From positions 62,001 to 126,000 of the forward strand of contig WRKT01000004.1 in assembly GCA_009777995.1 (NCBI GenBank): 64,000 nt of DNA. The letters run 5' to 3'. The number at the start of each line of letters is the position of its first letter. The stretch's first letter is position 1. This document shows, one piece after another, positions 43,439 to 52,865 of the stretch. The notes beneath the pieces are model-generated. The model had not been told where the DNA came from. It did no database searches and saw only the letters and a program-made list of their open reading frames with translations. This DNA is from Treponema sp. (GTDB taxonomy: Bacteria; Spirochaetota; Spirochaetia; Treponematales; Breznakiellaceae). Position numbers and translations under genes: made by a program.

Positions 43439-43816
43439 TTAGGCCTTTACAGCCAAAGCCTCTTCTATAGTAGCAATTAAATCGTCTGTTTTGACCGGTT
43501 TATGAAGCACTGTATAAGCACTTGCAGCCTTAGCCTGATCGGTAAAGCCCGGTCCTACAGTGCCGCTGACAATTATTATCGGCACGTCCATATAACTGGG
43601 GATTTTTCTAATATCGAGAAGAAAATCAAAACCGGAAATATTGGGCATTTCAATATCAAGCAAGATGATATCAGCCTTATCAGAATTAAGGTAATTGAGT
43701 GCATGAGAAGCAGAATTGGCTGTACGTACATCGTATTTATCACCCAACATTTTTCCAAACATATCAAGCTGCATCATATTGTCGTCTATCGCCAGAACTA
43801 TTCTTTTTCCACTCAC
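43439..43816 (-). CDS. CheY-like response regulator
   Basis: A 125-residue receiver domain ([14 protein letters not shown]; Asp in [31 protein letters not shown]). It resembles the one at 40860 throughout, so the two are paralogues flanking the sensor gene. I start it at GTG 43816 (MSGKRIVL) because GGAGG lies nine bases upstream; ATG 43825 would leave the site touching the codon. Confidence 0.92.
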   Translation of the reverse strand: MSGKRIVLAIDDNMMQLDMFGKMLGDKYDVRTANSASHALNYLNSDKADIILLDIEMPNISGFDFLLDIRKIPSYMDVPIIIVSGTVGPGFTDQAKAASAYTVLHKPVKTDDLIATIEEALAVKA

Positions 43817-43888
43817 AGGCTCCATCCTCCATTATTTACGGCTAATTGTACTTTTATAATGTCTTTTGTATTATTTTATTATACTTGA

Positions 43889-44680
43889 TTAATTACCACC
43901 GGTCAATGCCAATTTACTAATGCCCAGGTCATGAATGTCCAGGATGTCCACGGGCATATCAATTCTCTCGTTCCCGTGAAGCTTAAAACGCCCCTCAGTA
44001 ACCCTTAAGCCGGCAATGGAATTTTTCTTTATCGCATCTACATAATCCGCAATTGATTCCATTTTTTTATCCAGAATCACTCCAAATACAGAATCAATAT
44101 CTATTATACCATCCACATAATGAATATCCGACCCTGCAAGAACGGGAAATCCCAATTTCTTCGCATAAGAGTATGCAAGTGCATCAAAAGATTGATGATG
44201 GGCCCTATTCCCGGCCTCTACCCCGTCAATTGCGCTTGAAAGGCAGATCCTGTTTATATGGGGATACTGCCTGAAAGGATGGGCATGAACAATACAGCCT
44301 CCGCTCTGCCTTACCTGCTCAAACTGCTCCTCCCTTGTCCAAAAACGCACTTGCGGATGCTCTAAAAGCCAGTTTCTATCGAGCCCATAGATAAGATAAT
44401 CATCGCCGCCACGGAAGGTCTCCTCCCAGCCGAAAAATACATCAAGACCCCTTCGAGCCCCCTCTTCCCTTGCGTCTTCAAAGCCCTTACAGAATTGGTG
44501 CACCCATTTTTCCCAGGAAAGGCTGCGATTAACGGCAGTATAACCGTTATAAAAATGGTCCGTAACAATAATACCGGTGAAGCCAATATCAAGGTATCTT
44601 TGGATATAGTCCCTTCCCCTTGATGATCCGCATCCGGAACCCTGAACAGTATGAAGATGGGTCTCGTAGATGTATTCCAT
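43889..44680 (-). CDS. PHP-domain metal-dependent phosphoesterase
   Basis: A 263-residue protein with the PHP metal motifs: YETHLHTVQGSGCGS, IIVTDHFYNGY, GWEETF, IVHAHPFRQYP, and GSDIHYVDG. Such proteins hydrolyse phosphoesters such as histidinol phosphate or nucleic acid ends. The substrate is not clear from sequence. It follows a GNAT gene by 12 bp with no ribosome site, but has TATACT six bases before ATG, so it may also start its own leaderless mRNA. Confidence 0.88.
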   Translation of the reverse strand: MEYIYETHLHTVQGSGCGSSRGRDYIQRYLDIGFTGIIVTDHFYNGYTAVNRSLSWEKWVHQFCKGFEDAREEGARRGLDVFFGWEETFRGGDDYLIYGLDRNWLLEHPQVRFWTREEQFEQVRQSGGCIVHAHPFRQYPHINRICLSSAIDGVEAGNRAHHQSFDALAYSYAKKLGFPVLAGSDIHYVDGIIDIDSVFGVILDKKMESIADYVDAIKKNSIAGLRVTEGRFKLHGNERIDMPVDILDIHDLGISKLALTGGN

Positions 44681-44686
44681 ATTATA

Positions 44687-44692
44687 AGTATA
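44687..44692 (-). promoter_or_regulatory. -10 element of the PHP gene (leaderless pattern)
   Basis: TATACT, six bases (TATAAT), ATG at 44680. It is placed in the 12-bp gap after the GNAT gene stop; no clear -35 box. Confidence 0.4.
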
Positions 44693-45529
44693 TCAAAAAT
44701 AACTGATTCGATAATCGGTCAAAACAGAAAAACCTGCCTTTAAGTAGGCTTTTTTAGCCGCCTTATTATGAGATTTGCTAAAAAGCGTAATACCAAACCC
44801 CGAGGCAAGAAGCTCTGAAGAAAAGGCGGCAATCATCCTTGTTGCAATACCAAGACCCCTATACTCAGGGCGTACATAAACTCCGCCGATCTGGAATCTG
44901 GTAAATGAAACCGCATTTGTATTCAATTTCCCGACAATTTTCCCCTCAAGCTCGGCAAGAAGCATCCTTTCCGAGCCAAGTATGCGCTCAAGATTATGGA
45001 GGGAGGAGGCAGGATTAAAACTAGCATCGGGAGGAAGAACTTCTTCCTTCTCGTATGCAGAATGAAGGGCAAATAGTTCCTCCTTATCGGCAGGATTCGG
45101 GGGACGCAGGACCAAAGAAGGAGGGCCTGCTCCAAGAGCCTGCCTTGCAGGGGCAGTATCCAGGCTCATAAGATTATAGTGAATACGCTCCGAAGCAAAA
45201 TAACCCTGATCCTCCATCAGGGCCTCAAGACGCTCAACATCCCTTCCTATGCCCTGGACCGAGTGAACCGGGACCTTAATCAAAAAGCGCTTAAGGAAAG
45301 ACGGGCACGGAATCAAAGTATTATCACCAAAAACAGGGTAAAGAGAATAACGGCTATGGATAAGTAAGGATGATACATCCCCTCCGGGGCCTGCAAGATA
45401 CCATACATGATCACGCTTTTTAATGAAACGGGCCGATGCACTTACACAGAATCTCTCAAAATGCCGGAGATAACTCTCGGCCGCGGGGTACCCTTCGCCC
45501 GAGACCTTTCGCCATTTAGATGCAGACAT
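44693..45529 (-). CDS. GNAT-family N-acetyltransferase
   Basis: A 278-residue protein. The C-terminal GNAT fold is clear: LLAELEGKIVGKLNTNAVSFTRFQIGGVYVRPEYRGLGIATRMIAAF, with the acetyl-CoA motif RxxGxG/A (EYRGLGIAT). The N-terminal part (1-140) is a second, degenerate domain. Start ATG 45529 is close after the nagZ stop at 45534; the frame is open further to 45697 but inside nagZ. Substrate unknown. Confidence 0.85.
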   Translation of the reverse strand: MSASKWRKVSGEGYPAAESYLRHFERFCVSASARFIKKRDHVWYLAGPGGDVSSLLIHSRYSLYPVFGDNTLIPCPSFLKRFLIKVPVHSVQGIGRDVERLEALMEDQGYFASERIHYNLMSLDTAPARQALGAGPPSLVLRPPNPADKEELFALHSAYEKEEVLPPDASFNPASSLHNLERILGSERMLLAELEGKIVGKLNTNAVSFTRFQIGGVYVRPEYRGLGIATRMIAAFSSELLASGFGITLFSKSHNKAAKKAYLKAGFSVLTDYRISYF

Positions 45530-45533
45530 CGAC

Positions 45534-47225
45534 CTAATTTCCAAGGACAGCCTGCCTTGGCGGCCTTTCAGGGCTATATGGGAAGGGAACCCTCCCGCTT
45601 GCGGGGATTCTCCCAAGCATCGCAGAAAATCCTGCAATAAATGACTCGTGAGCATAACTATAAACGGAAAGTGATGCGTCCACACGATATAGATCATCGA
45701 GAAGGGCCGGGCTGGAAACAGAAAGCACGATGATTTTTATATCAGTGTGATAAAGCTGCATTTGCAATTGGTTTAGAATTCGCATCCCTGCCCTGTCAAA
45801 CAGACAGAAAATCACGGTATCAACATTTCGGGCATGATTTAAGAGGGTTGTAAGAGGCCTGAGAGGGGAGTACCAATAGGTGATAGCAGTCGGAAAGGCC
45901 CTTCTTCCGACAGTAAAAAAGTCTGAAAAATTCCCCGCAAGAAGAACCCTACCTGCAGTTTCAGAGTTCAAGGGGAGGGCATCACTATTATTAATAAGAG
46001 TGACACTGCGGGCTGCAAGGCCGAGGAAGAACTCGGTGCCCCTTGGATCGGCTATACCCGCATCAACAAGATCTAAATCCGGAATATAGGGGACTGACCC
46101 TTCCCCCCTAAGATGAATCAGCTTCATTGTGAGTATCCTTCGGCATGCATCCCTAACCCTGTCCCGAAACTCCGGCTCATTCCTCATTGAATCCAAAAGA
46201 CTTGTCCATACCAAATCGTTTAGGGCAGGCGTACTCGATATCATTATTACATCATTCCCCGCAAGCAGGGCCATCTTTGCAGCCTGCGGAAGAGATCTTG
46301 CATGTATAAGGGCCCCGTTCATCAAAAGATCGTCAGTGATGATTAGCCCCTCAAAGCCCATTTCCTTCCTTAACACTTCAGTGAGAAACCAGGGCGAAAG
46401 GGAGGCAGGAACCGGACCTGCCTCAGTATTCGGGAAGGCAAGATGGGCGCTCATTATTGCGGGGATCCCTTCGTTTATCATCATCTTATATGGAATAAGC
46501 TCCCTCTCCATGAGTTCCTCAAAGGAAAGGTTGATCCTTGGCAGAACTCCATGGGAATCGAGGGCCGTGTCTCCGTGGCCGGGGAAATGCTTTGCGGTGG
46601 GAATGAGCCCTGCATCGAGCTGGCCTTTTGCAAAGGCACTTCCAAGGATGGCAGCCTGAACAGGATCGGAACCAAAGGAGCGGGTGCTTATTAGGACGGA
46701 ATCGGGGTTAGTATACAGATCCACGGTGGGAGCGAAATTCATATTTATCCCTAAAAGAGCAATTTCTTTTCCTATATAGTAACCCGACCAATATGCATCT
46801 ATGGGCCTTCCCGAAGCGCCTATTGCCATATTCCCGGGTGTTTCGCTTGTATCACCCTTAACATGCCTCACAATACCCCCCTCCTGATCCGTAGCAATAA
46901 GCAGGGGTATGCCGAAGGGGCCATCAAGGGCATGACTCTGAAGTTCTCCGACGGTGCGCGCAAGTCTTCGGGTATCGTCTGTATTCCAGCCGAAAATTTT
47001 CACTCCGCCAATCTGCCGCTCCCGAATCCAGTCCAAGATGACAGGGGAAGGCTCGGCTCCTACCCAGCCAAGCATGAAGGTCTGGGCAAGGGCCTGCTCG
47101 TCTGTCATCTGCTCTGTTATGCGAGAGGCAAGGCGCACCGGGTCTTCATCATCAGAAAAAGAAATGGAGTATAGAGGGAAATTAATAAATATTATTAGCA
47201 AAAAAACCAATAGTTTAGTTTTCAA
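45534..47225 (-). CDS. Glycoside hydrolase family 3, beta-N-acetylhexosaminidase (NagZ-like), exported
   Basis: A 563-residue protein starting MKTKLLVFLLIIFINFPLYSIS, a signal peptide. GH3 motifs include IATDQEGGIVRHVKG, NFAPTVDLYTNPDSVLISTRSFG and the KHFPGHGDT loop with the His catalytic residue of the NagZ group, and a late RITDDLLMNGA nucleophile region. It should remove N-acetylglucosamine from peptidoglycan fragments or glycans in the periplasm. The start is TTG at 47225, with AAGG nearby. It is divergent from purM. Confidence 0.92.
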   Translation of the reverse strand: MKTKLLVFLLIIFINFPLYSISFSDDEDPVRLASRITEQMTDEQALAQTFMLGWVGAEPSPVILDWIRERQIGGVKIFGWNTDDTRRLARTVGELQSHALDGPFGIPLLIATDQEGGIVRHVKGDTSETPGNMAIGASGRPIDAYWSGYYIGKEIALLGINMNFAPTVDLYTNPDSVLISTRSFGSDPVQAAILGSAFAKGQLDAGLIPTAKHFPGHGDTALDSHGVLPRINLSFEELMERELIPYKMMINEGIPAIMSAHLAFPNTEAGPVPASLSPWFLTEVLRKEMGFEGLIITDDLLMNGALIHARSLPQAAKMALLAGNDVIMISSTPALNDLVWTSLLDSMRNEPEFRDRVRDACRRILTMKLIHLRGEGSVPYIPDLDLVDAGIADPRGTEFFLGLAARSVTLINNSDALPLNSETAGRVLLAGNFSDFFTVGRRAFPTAITYWYSPLRPLTTLLNHARNVDTVIFCLFDRAGMRILNQLQMQLYHTDIKIIVLSVSSPALLDDLYRVDASLSVYSYAHESFIAGFSAMLGRIPASGRVPFPYSPERPPRQAVLGN

Positions 47226-47247
47226 TGTCCTTCGCCCATGATATTAT
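47219..47247 (+). promoter_or_regulatory. Leaderless promoter of purM
   Basis: TTTTCA (47219-47224), 17 bases, TATTAT (47242-47247), six bases (TTTAAT), ATG at 47254. Confidence 0.6.
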
Positions 47248-47253
47248 TTTAAT

Positions 47254-48303
47254 ATGAATTACAAAGAAGCAGGTGTCAATATTGAAGAAGGCTATAGGGC
47301 GGTACAGAAGTATAAGTCCCTTGCAGCAGAAACTGCCTCGAAGGCAGTACTTGGCGGACTTGGGAGCTTTGCAGGGTTATACTCCTTAAAAGAGTTTCTT
47401 ACAACAATGGAAGAGCCGGTGCTTGTTTCAGGGACAGACAGTGTCGGCACCAAATTGGAAATTGCTTTTAAACTAAAAAAATACGATACAGTTGGGATTG
47501 ATTGCGTAGCCATGTGTGTCAACGACATTCTTTGCCAAGGTGCTAAGCCCCTCTTCTTCCTGGATTATATCGCATGCGGAAAGCTCTATGCGGATATTGC
47601 AGCAGAGCTGGTAAAGGGTGTAGCCGCAGGCTGCAAGGAGTCCGGGACTGCCCTGCTTGGAGGAGAGACTGCAGAGCATCCCGGGGTTATGCCCGACGAT
47701 CTATACGACCTTTCGGGCTTTACTGTCGGTATAGTCGATCGTAAGAAGATAATTGATGGCAGTAAGGTCCGCGAAGGTGATCTGCTCATCGGCCTTGCTT
47801 CTTCGGGCGTTCATTCCAATGGTTTCAGCCTTATACGAAAGGTAATACCGGACTTGAACGAGGATTTTGGCGGAAGGCCCATAGGCCAAGTTCTGCTGGA
47901 ACCCACCAGGCTCTATGTAAAGCCTGTTCTTGCATTGATGGAAAAAATTGACATACACGGCATGGCTCATATTACCGGCGGCGGCTTTTACGAGAATATC
48001 CCAAGGGTATTCCCTTCCGGTTCAAATTTGTCTGCAGTAATAAAAGCCGGCTCTTGGGAGATTCCTCCGGTTTTTAACCGCATTGCAGAAGGGATAAAGA
48101 CCGCAAGCGGGAGCAGAGATATAAACAAGACCTTGTTTAATACCTTCAATATGGGCATAGGTTTTATACTTGCAATTACACCGGGGGATGCGGCAAACTG
48201 CATTGCTCTTTTAGCAGAGCATGGCTTCCCTGCACGGGAGATAGGCTTCGTGGAAAAGGTTGCGCCTAAGGGAGGAGGCAGCGAAGGTCTTCGCTTTGCC
48301 TAA
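47254..48303 (+). CDS. purM: Phosphoribosylformylglycinamidine cyclo-ligase
   Basis: A 349-residue PurM (VLGGLGSFAGLYSLKEFL, VSGTDSVGTKLEIAFKL, GIDCVAMCVNDILCQGAKPLFFLDYIACGKL, LLGGETAEHPGVM, GLASSGVHSNGFSLIRK, HITGGGFYENIPRV). It closes the imidazole ring in purine synthesis. It overlaps purN by 8 bp. Leaderless start, with TATTAT six bases before ATG. Confidence 0.96.
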   Translation: MNYKEAGVNIEEGYRAVQKYKSLAAETASKAVLGGLGSFAGLYSLKEFLTTMEEPVLVSGTDSVGTKLEIAFKLKKYDTVGIDCVAMCVNDILCQGAKPLFFLDYIACGKLYADIAAELVKGVAAGCKESGTALLGGETAEHPGVMPDDLYDLSGFTVGIVDRKKIIDGSKVREGDLLIGLASSGVHSNGFSLIRKVIPDLNEDFGGRPIGQVLLEPTRLYVKPVLALMEKIDIHGMAHITGGGFYENIPRVFPSGSNLSAVIKAGSWEIPPVFNRIAEGIKTASGSRDINKTLFNTFNMGIGFILAITPGDAANCIALLAEHGFPAREIGFVEKVAPKGGGSEGLRFA

Positions 48304-48907
48304 GATTCTCGTCCTTGTTTCAGGTAACGGCTCGAACTTGCAGGCCCTGATAGACGCGGGCATTGAGATCACCGCTGTCCTTTCAGACAGAGAAGGCGCC
48401 TATGCCTTAGAGCGTGCAAGGGCGGCAGGCATTCGGGCCTTCATCGAAAAGCCCGGCCGGGGTTTAAGCCGGGAGGAGAGGCGCAGGGAACATTCCGAGC
48501 GCATTTTGCTGCTCTGCCGCGAAATGGGAATCGACATAATAATCCATGCAGGTTTTCTTTCGATACTTGCAGGAGACATAATTAAAGAGTACTCAAGTAA
48601 AATGATAAACCTTCACCCTGCCCTGCTTCCAAAGTATGGGGGGCAGGGCATGTACGGGGAGCATGTTCACAGGGCCGTACTCGAGGCAGGCGAAACGGAG
48701 TCAGGCTGCACTGTTCATTTTGTGGATGCAGGGATAGACTCAGGGGCCATTCTGCTGCAGAGGAAGGTCCCTGTTATGGGTGATGATACTCCCGAAAGCC
48801 TTTCTGCAAGGATTCGCATAGAAGAGCATAAGGCAATTGTCGATGCTGCGAAGATGCTTATCGATAAAACACATTGCCTGAAAATAAATGCAGACCCAGC
48901 TTCTTAG
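48296..48907 (+). CDS. purN: Phosphoribosylglycinamide formyltransferase
   Basis: A 203-residue PurN (ILVLVSGNGSNLQALIDAG, IHAGFLSILAGDIIKEY, INLHPALLPKYGGQGMYGEHVHRAV, GCTVHFVDAGIDSGAILLQ). The His and Asp of the active site are in HPALLP and VDAGIDSG. I start it at TTG 48296 (MPKILVLVSG), which fits other PurN N-termini better than 48260 and has AAGG eight bases upstream. It overlaps glsA by 50 bp, antisense. Confidence 0.93.
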   Translation: MPKILVLVSGNGSNLQALIDAGIEITAVLSDREGAYALERARAAGIRAFIEKPGRGLSREERRREHSERILLLCREMGIDIIIHAGFLSILAGDIIKEYSSKMINLHPALLPKYGGQGMYGEHVHRAVLEAGETESGCTVHFVDAGIDSGAILLQRKVPVMGDDTPESLSARIRIEEHKAIVDAAKMLIDKTHCLKINADPAS

Positions 48908-49814
48908 ATAGTTCTTCAAGAATGATAAGGCCGCCGACACTATTTCCCTTTCGGTCAAGCGAAGGCCCGAAAGTGGCAATGCCCATCTTATTTTCTGCTG
49001 TTGCCAAGATGCCACCGCCGACCCCGCTCTTGCCGGGCATTCCAACCTTTATTGCAAACTCTCCCGAGCCGTCATACATACCGCATGTGACCATTAAGGT
49101 TTTAACAATTCGCACAACACTTTCTTCCACAAGGACTTCACCTGTTTTAGGGCATTTGCCGTTATTCGCAAGAATAAGGGCATAATGTGAAAGATCGCAG
49201 ACATTTACCAAGGCAGAGCACATTCTAAAGTATAGGTCTAAGGCATCTTCTGCCTTGCACTTTAATACACCCTCTCCCTGAAGGAAATAAGCCATCGCCC
49301 TATTACGCATACCGACAGTCTTTTCAGAAATATAAACCTTTTCATCCATTGATATATCTTTATTTCCGCAGAGCTTCCGTGCTAAATCAAGAAACTCCTC
49401 ATAAACCCGATCACCTTTTTGCTCGAAGCAGCAACCTGCCGCAACTATTGCCCCTGCATTAATCATTGGATTTAGGGGGAATTGAGTTTTTGTCTCGAGG
49501 CGAACAATCGAATTAAAGGCATCCCCTGTCGGCTCAACACCAATCCTCGAAAACACTTCATCTTCTCCTGCAAGTTTCAATGCAAGTATTAATGTGATTG
49601 TTTTTGAAATGCTCTGCATTGTAAATAGCTGCTTCGAATCGCCTGCATAATAGCGTTCACCATCTGTACTCATAATGCAGGCACCAAGATGTTTCGGGTT
49701 TCCGTGGGCAAGTTCAGGGATATAGGTTGCAACATTGCCTTTATCTATATGTTGACGTGCAAGGGAAAGAGCATCATCAAGGGCCTTTTGTAAATCTATT
49801 ATTTTTTCGGACAT
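48858..49814 (-). CDS. glsA: Glutaminase
   Basis: A 318-residue serine-dependent glutaminase of the beta-lactamase-like fold (YIPELAHGNPKHLGACIMS, FTMQSISKTITL with the SxxK pair, NPMINAGAIVAAGC, MRNRAMAYFL, GMPGKSGVGGGILA). It deamidates Gln to Glu. GGAG precedes ATG. It is the last gene after TlyC-like and purD genes, and its 3' end overlaps the purN end on the other strand. Confidence 0.95.
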   Translation of the reverse strand: MSEKIIDLQKALDDALSLARQHIDKGNVATYIPELAHGNPKHLGACIMSTDGERYYAGDSKQLFTMQSISKTITLILALKLAGEDEVFSRIGVEPTGDAFNSIVRLETKTQFPLNPMINAGAIVAAGCCFEQKGDRVYEEFLDLARKLCGNKDISMDEKVYISEKTVGMRNRAMAYFLQGEGVLKCKAEDALDLYFRMCSALVNVCDLSHYALILANNGKCPKTGEVLVEESVVRIVKTLMVTCGMYDGSGEFAIKVGMPGKSGVGGGILATAENKMGIATFGPSLDRKGNSVGGLIILEELSKKLGLHLFSGNVFYR

Positions 49815-49817
49815 AAA

Positions 49818-51152
49818 TTACTCCATGTTTTCAATTTTAGTTACAAGGGCCTTTTCCAAACGCCGCTCGCGAATTTCAAGAATATTAATTTTTAACCCCT
49901 GCTCCTGCAGCTCAGGCTTCTCGCCATCTTCAGGGATTCTCCCGAGAAGGCTGAATACAAACCCCGAGAAAGTATCATAGCGTTCTACAGGCAGGGGAAG
50001 CTCAAGTTCCCTTGCTGCCCTATCGAGGGAAATTGCACCGTTTAAGCGCCAGGTATTAACGCTAATCCTTTCAATTAATGGCTGCTCAGGGGGATGCGAA
50101 AGATCGTCATCGAGTTTGCCCACAAGCTCTTCCAGAAGATCCTTTACTGTTATAACTCCCATCATGCCGCCATGCTCATCGAGGACTACCGCAAAGTGGT
50201 TCCTGCTCTTTTTCATTTTTCTTAAGAGCATGTCAGTCCTTACAGATGTTGGAATAAGCTGAGCAGGCGTAACTGCTTGGGTCATCACATTCTCTCTATT
50301 GCGCTCCGAAAGACAAAAATAATCCCTTGTATTAAGTACCCCGATAATATCATCCGAATCCTTTCCGCATACAGGAAAGAAACTATGCTTATTATCGATA
50401 ATCTTTTGCTCCCATTCTTTCTCGCTTTCATCCATACCAAGCAATACAGTATCTTTGCGATGTGTCATTACCTCTGCTGCTGTTTTATTATCAAACTCAA
50501 AGACATTGTGGAGGATCTCCTTTTCGCCGTCCTTAATGGTTCCCCTTGAGCTGCCAAGGTCTATCATAAGGCGGATTTCCTCTTCGGTTATCTCATCGGG
50601 AGTAGCTTCAGGGCCGATACGGATGAGCCTGAGAATGGCATTTGTGGTTTTTGCAAGGAGCCAGACAAGGGGGGCAAAGAGACGGGAACAAGAGAGTATA
50701 ATACCGGATATTGCATAAGCTATTACGTCAGCTTTTTTAAGAGCTATCCGTTTTGGTACTAACTCTCCAAGTACCATTTGAATGAAGGAAAGGATTATCG
50801 TAATTAGTACCATGGATATATTTGCAATGGTTCCTTGGTGAAGGGGAAGCCCGAGGGAGAGGAGGGAGGCACTGAGCCTGACAGAAATATTATTTGCAGC
50901 AAAGGCGCTTGCAAGGAAACCTGCTAAAATGCTTCCGATCTGTATTGTTGCAATGAACTTCGACGGCTCGCCCGTAATTGAAAGTATCCGTTTCGCCTGA
51001 CGGATGTCTTTTTTCCTCGGGCCTGAGACAGCTTTTTTCTCGAGCTTGTTCTTGTTAAGCGCTATAAGAGCAATTTCTGCAAGAGAAAAAAATCCGCTTA
51101 TTAGTATAAGCACTAATAGTAGAAGAAGCTGAAAAATCAAGGGGTCAGTCAC
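49818..51152 (-). CDS. CNNM/TlyC-type membrane protein with CBS domains
   Basis: A 444-residue protein. The N-terminal DUF21/CNNM region has three to four membrane helices (QLLLLLVLILISGFFSLAEIALIALNKNKLE). A pair of CBS domains (VMTHRKDTVLLGMDESEKEW..., GVITVKDLLEELVG) and a CorC_HlyC end follow. Related proteins transport or sense Mg/Co ions; the haemolysin name is historic. Start GTG 51152 is chosen, with a GGTGG site; it overlaps the purD end by 8 bp. Confidence 0.9.
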   Translation of the reverse strand: MTDPLIFQLLLLLVLILISGFFSLAEIALIALNKNKLEKKAVSGPRKKDIRQAKRILSITGEPSKFIATIQIGSILAGFLASAFAANNISVRLSASLLSLGLPLHQGTIANISMVLITIILSFIQMVLGELVPKRIALKKADVIAYAISGIILSCSRLFAPLVWLLAKTTNAILRLIRIGPEATPDEITEEEIRLMIDLGSSRGTIKDGEKEILHNVFEFDNKTAAEVMTHRKDTVLLGMDESEKEWEQKIIDNKHSFFPVCGKDSDDIIGVLNTRDYFCLSERNRENVMTQAVTPAQLIPTSVRTDMLLRKMKKSRNHFAVVLDEHGGMMGVITVKDLLEELVGKLDDDLSHPPEQPLIERISVNTWRLNGAISLDRAARELELPLPVERYDTFSGFVFSLLGRIPEDGEKPELQEQGLKINILEIRERRLEKALVTKIENME

Positions 51153-52491
51153 TATTTCCACCACTTGGCAAACCAATATCGGCCCTATACTGCATGTCAT
51201 CAAAGCTTATGCAATTGATGGCCTTATATGCTCTCTTTCGGGCATCTTCGGCATCTAGCCCATAACCTGAAACCGCGAGTACCCTTCCGCCGTTAGTTCT
51301 AAGTCCTGAGCCCTCAACACCGCCGCTTCCCCTGCTCGCACCTGCCGCGAAAATTATTGCCCCTGTGCTGTTTAAGCCCGTAGGATTAATTGCAATCGGG
51401 TCTCCTTTACGATAAGTACCGGGATAGCCCCCCGCTGCAATCACAGGTGCGCAGACAGCGCCTTCCTTCCATTTAATGGTATAGTCTGATAATTTCCCGT
51501 TCAAAATGGCGGTGCAGAGGTCTGCAAGGTCTGAATCCATTAGTGGAAGCAGGGCCTGTGCCTCAGGGTCTCCAAGGCGAACATTATACTCAAGAAGAAA
51601 AGTGCGATTATCCTGTACCATAAGGCCGAAAAAGATAAAACCGCGATAATCCATTTTTTCCTTTTCCATCCCTTTTAGGGTAGGAAAAAGGATTGAGTCA
51701 TGGAAGTCCTTTTCAAGGGCCGGGCTGAAATCCGGCACAGGAGCAATGGCACCCATGCCCCCGGTATTCGGCCCCATATCGCCGTCAAGCAGGCGTTTAT
51801 GATCTCTAGCAGCAATGAAAGGTTTAATTACACCTTTTTTACCCGGGCTGACGCTTACCGCAGCCATTACAGAGATTTCGACCCCTGCAAGATAATCTTC
51901 AATTATGACTTTTTTCCCCGCTTCTCCAAGCAACTTGTCTTTCATAAAGGCCCTGATGGTCTGCATTGCCTCACCGGCATTCGCGGTAATAACAACACCC
52001 TTACCCGCCGCAAGACCATCGGCCTTTATAACAAGGGGCTTTGTAGGGTCTTTTCCGAAATGCTTTTTGGTATGCTCCAAGGCCCGGCTCAGATCTGTAA
52101 AATTCTTCGAGCCGGCAGCCCTTACCCCGTACTTTTCCATAAAGGACTTGGAATAAACCTTACTGCTCTCAAGCAGGGCAGCACTCTTCCCCGGCCCAAC
52201 AATTGCGAGCCCTGCAGTCCGGAATTTGTCGGCAATGCCAGCATCCAAAGGCGCCTCGGGCCCCACAACTGTAAGGTCAATATTTTCCTTTTGAGCAAAT
52301 TCGAAGAGCATCTTTTGCCCTTCCTCAGAAGCCGGGTCAATGCCGTTCATGACAAGATTTTCACACTTATCTTCTGCAGCAGTTCCCCCGTTTCCCGGAG
52401 CCGCATAAACCTTGCCGACCTTTCCCGAGCAGGCAAGCTTCCAGACAAGGGCATGCTCCCTACCCCCCGATCCGATTACAAGAACCTTCAT
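51145..52491 (-). CDS. purD: Phosphoribosylamine-glycine ligase
   Basis: A 448-residue PurD ([85 protein letters not shown]). It adds glycine to phosphoribosylamine in purine synthesis. Start ATG 52491, with GAGG upstream. The stop of hicB is only eight bases before it, and no promoter is visible between, so it is probably transcribed from the hicAB promoter. Confidence 0.96.
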   Translation of the reverse strand: MKVLVIGSGGREHALVWKLACSGKVGKVYAAPGNGGTAAEDKCENLVMNGIDPASEEGQKMLFEFAQKENIDLTVVGPEAPLDAGIADKFRTAGLAIVGPGKSAALLESSKVYSKSFMEKYGVRAAGSKNFTDLSRALEHTKKHFGKDPTKPLVIKADGLAAGKGVVITANAGEAMQTIRAFMKDKLLGEAGKKVIIEDYLAGVEISVMAAVSVSPGKKGVIKPFIAARDHKRLLDGDMGPNTGGMGAIAPVPDFSPALEKDFHDSILFPTLKGMEKEKMDYRGFIFFGLMVQDNRTFLLEYNVRLGDPEAQALLPLMDSDLADLCTAILNGKLSDYTIKWKEGAVCAPVIAAGGYPGTYRKGDPIAINPTGLNSTGAIIFAAGASRGSGGVEGSGLRTNGGRVLAVSGYGLDAEDARKRAYKAINCISFDDMQYRADIGLPSGGNSD

Positions 52492-52499
52492 GGGGGGCC

Positions 52500-52865
52500 T
52501 CACTGACTAAGGGCCAGCTTTTCAGCGATTGTTTCATCGATAAACGTATTTATACTTTTACCGGAAAGCTTAGCTTGCTTAGCAAGTTTGTAATGACGCT
52601 CTTTGCTGGTACGATAAGTTATATTTCCTTTAAAATCTTTAATTTTTAATGGTTCCGGAATGTCCATGTTGTTTTCCAAGCTAGTTGAAATGTAAGAAAC
52701 AATTGCTTCTTTTAAATTTGCTAATACTTCTTCTCGAGTCTGCCCACAAGTCATATTACGCTCAAGCTCGACAATACTGCCCAAGAAACACTCATCAGCA
52801 TCAGACCACTCAATAACTACAGTATAGGGTAGTTTAAGATAATAATCAAAATTCTTCTTAGTCAT
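52500..52865 (-). CDS. hicB: HicB-type antitoxin, ribbon-helix-helix form
   Basis: A 121-residue antitoxin. Residues 1-75 have the HicB fold (YYLKLPYTVVIEWSDADECFLGSIVELERNMTCGQTREEVLANLKEAIVSYI), and the C-terminus a ribbon-helix-helix-like stretch (YRTSKERHYKLAKQAKLSGKSINTFIDETIAEKL). It would mask HicA and, through the ribbon-helix-helix end, bind the palindrome at 53107-53134. Its ATG overlaps the hicA stop by 8 bp. Confidence 0.92.
   Translation of the reverse strand: MTKKNFDYYLKLPYTVVIEWSDADECFLGSIVELERNMTCGQTREEVLANLKEAIVSYISTSLENNMDIPEPLKIKDFKGNITYRTSKERHYKLAKQAKLSGKSINTFIDETIAEKLALSQ

Noticed and set aside
46863-47241. Plus-strand open frames opposite nagZ
   Set aside because: They are antisense shadows of the GH3 gene with no coding features.
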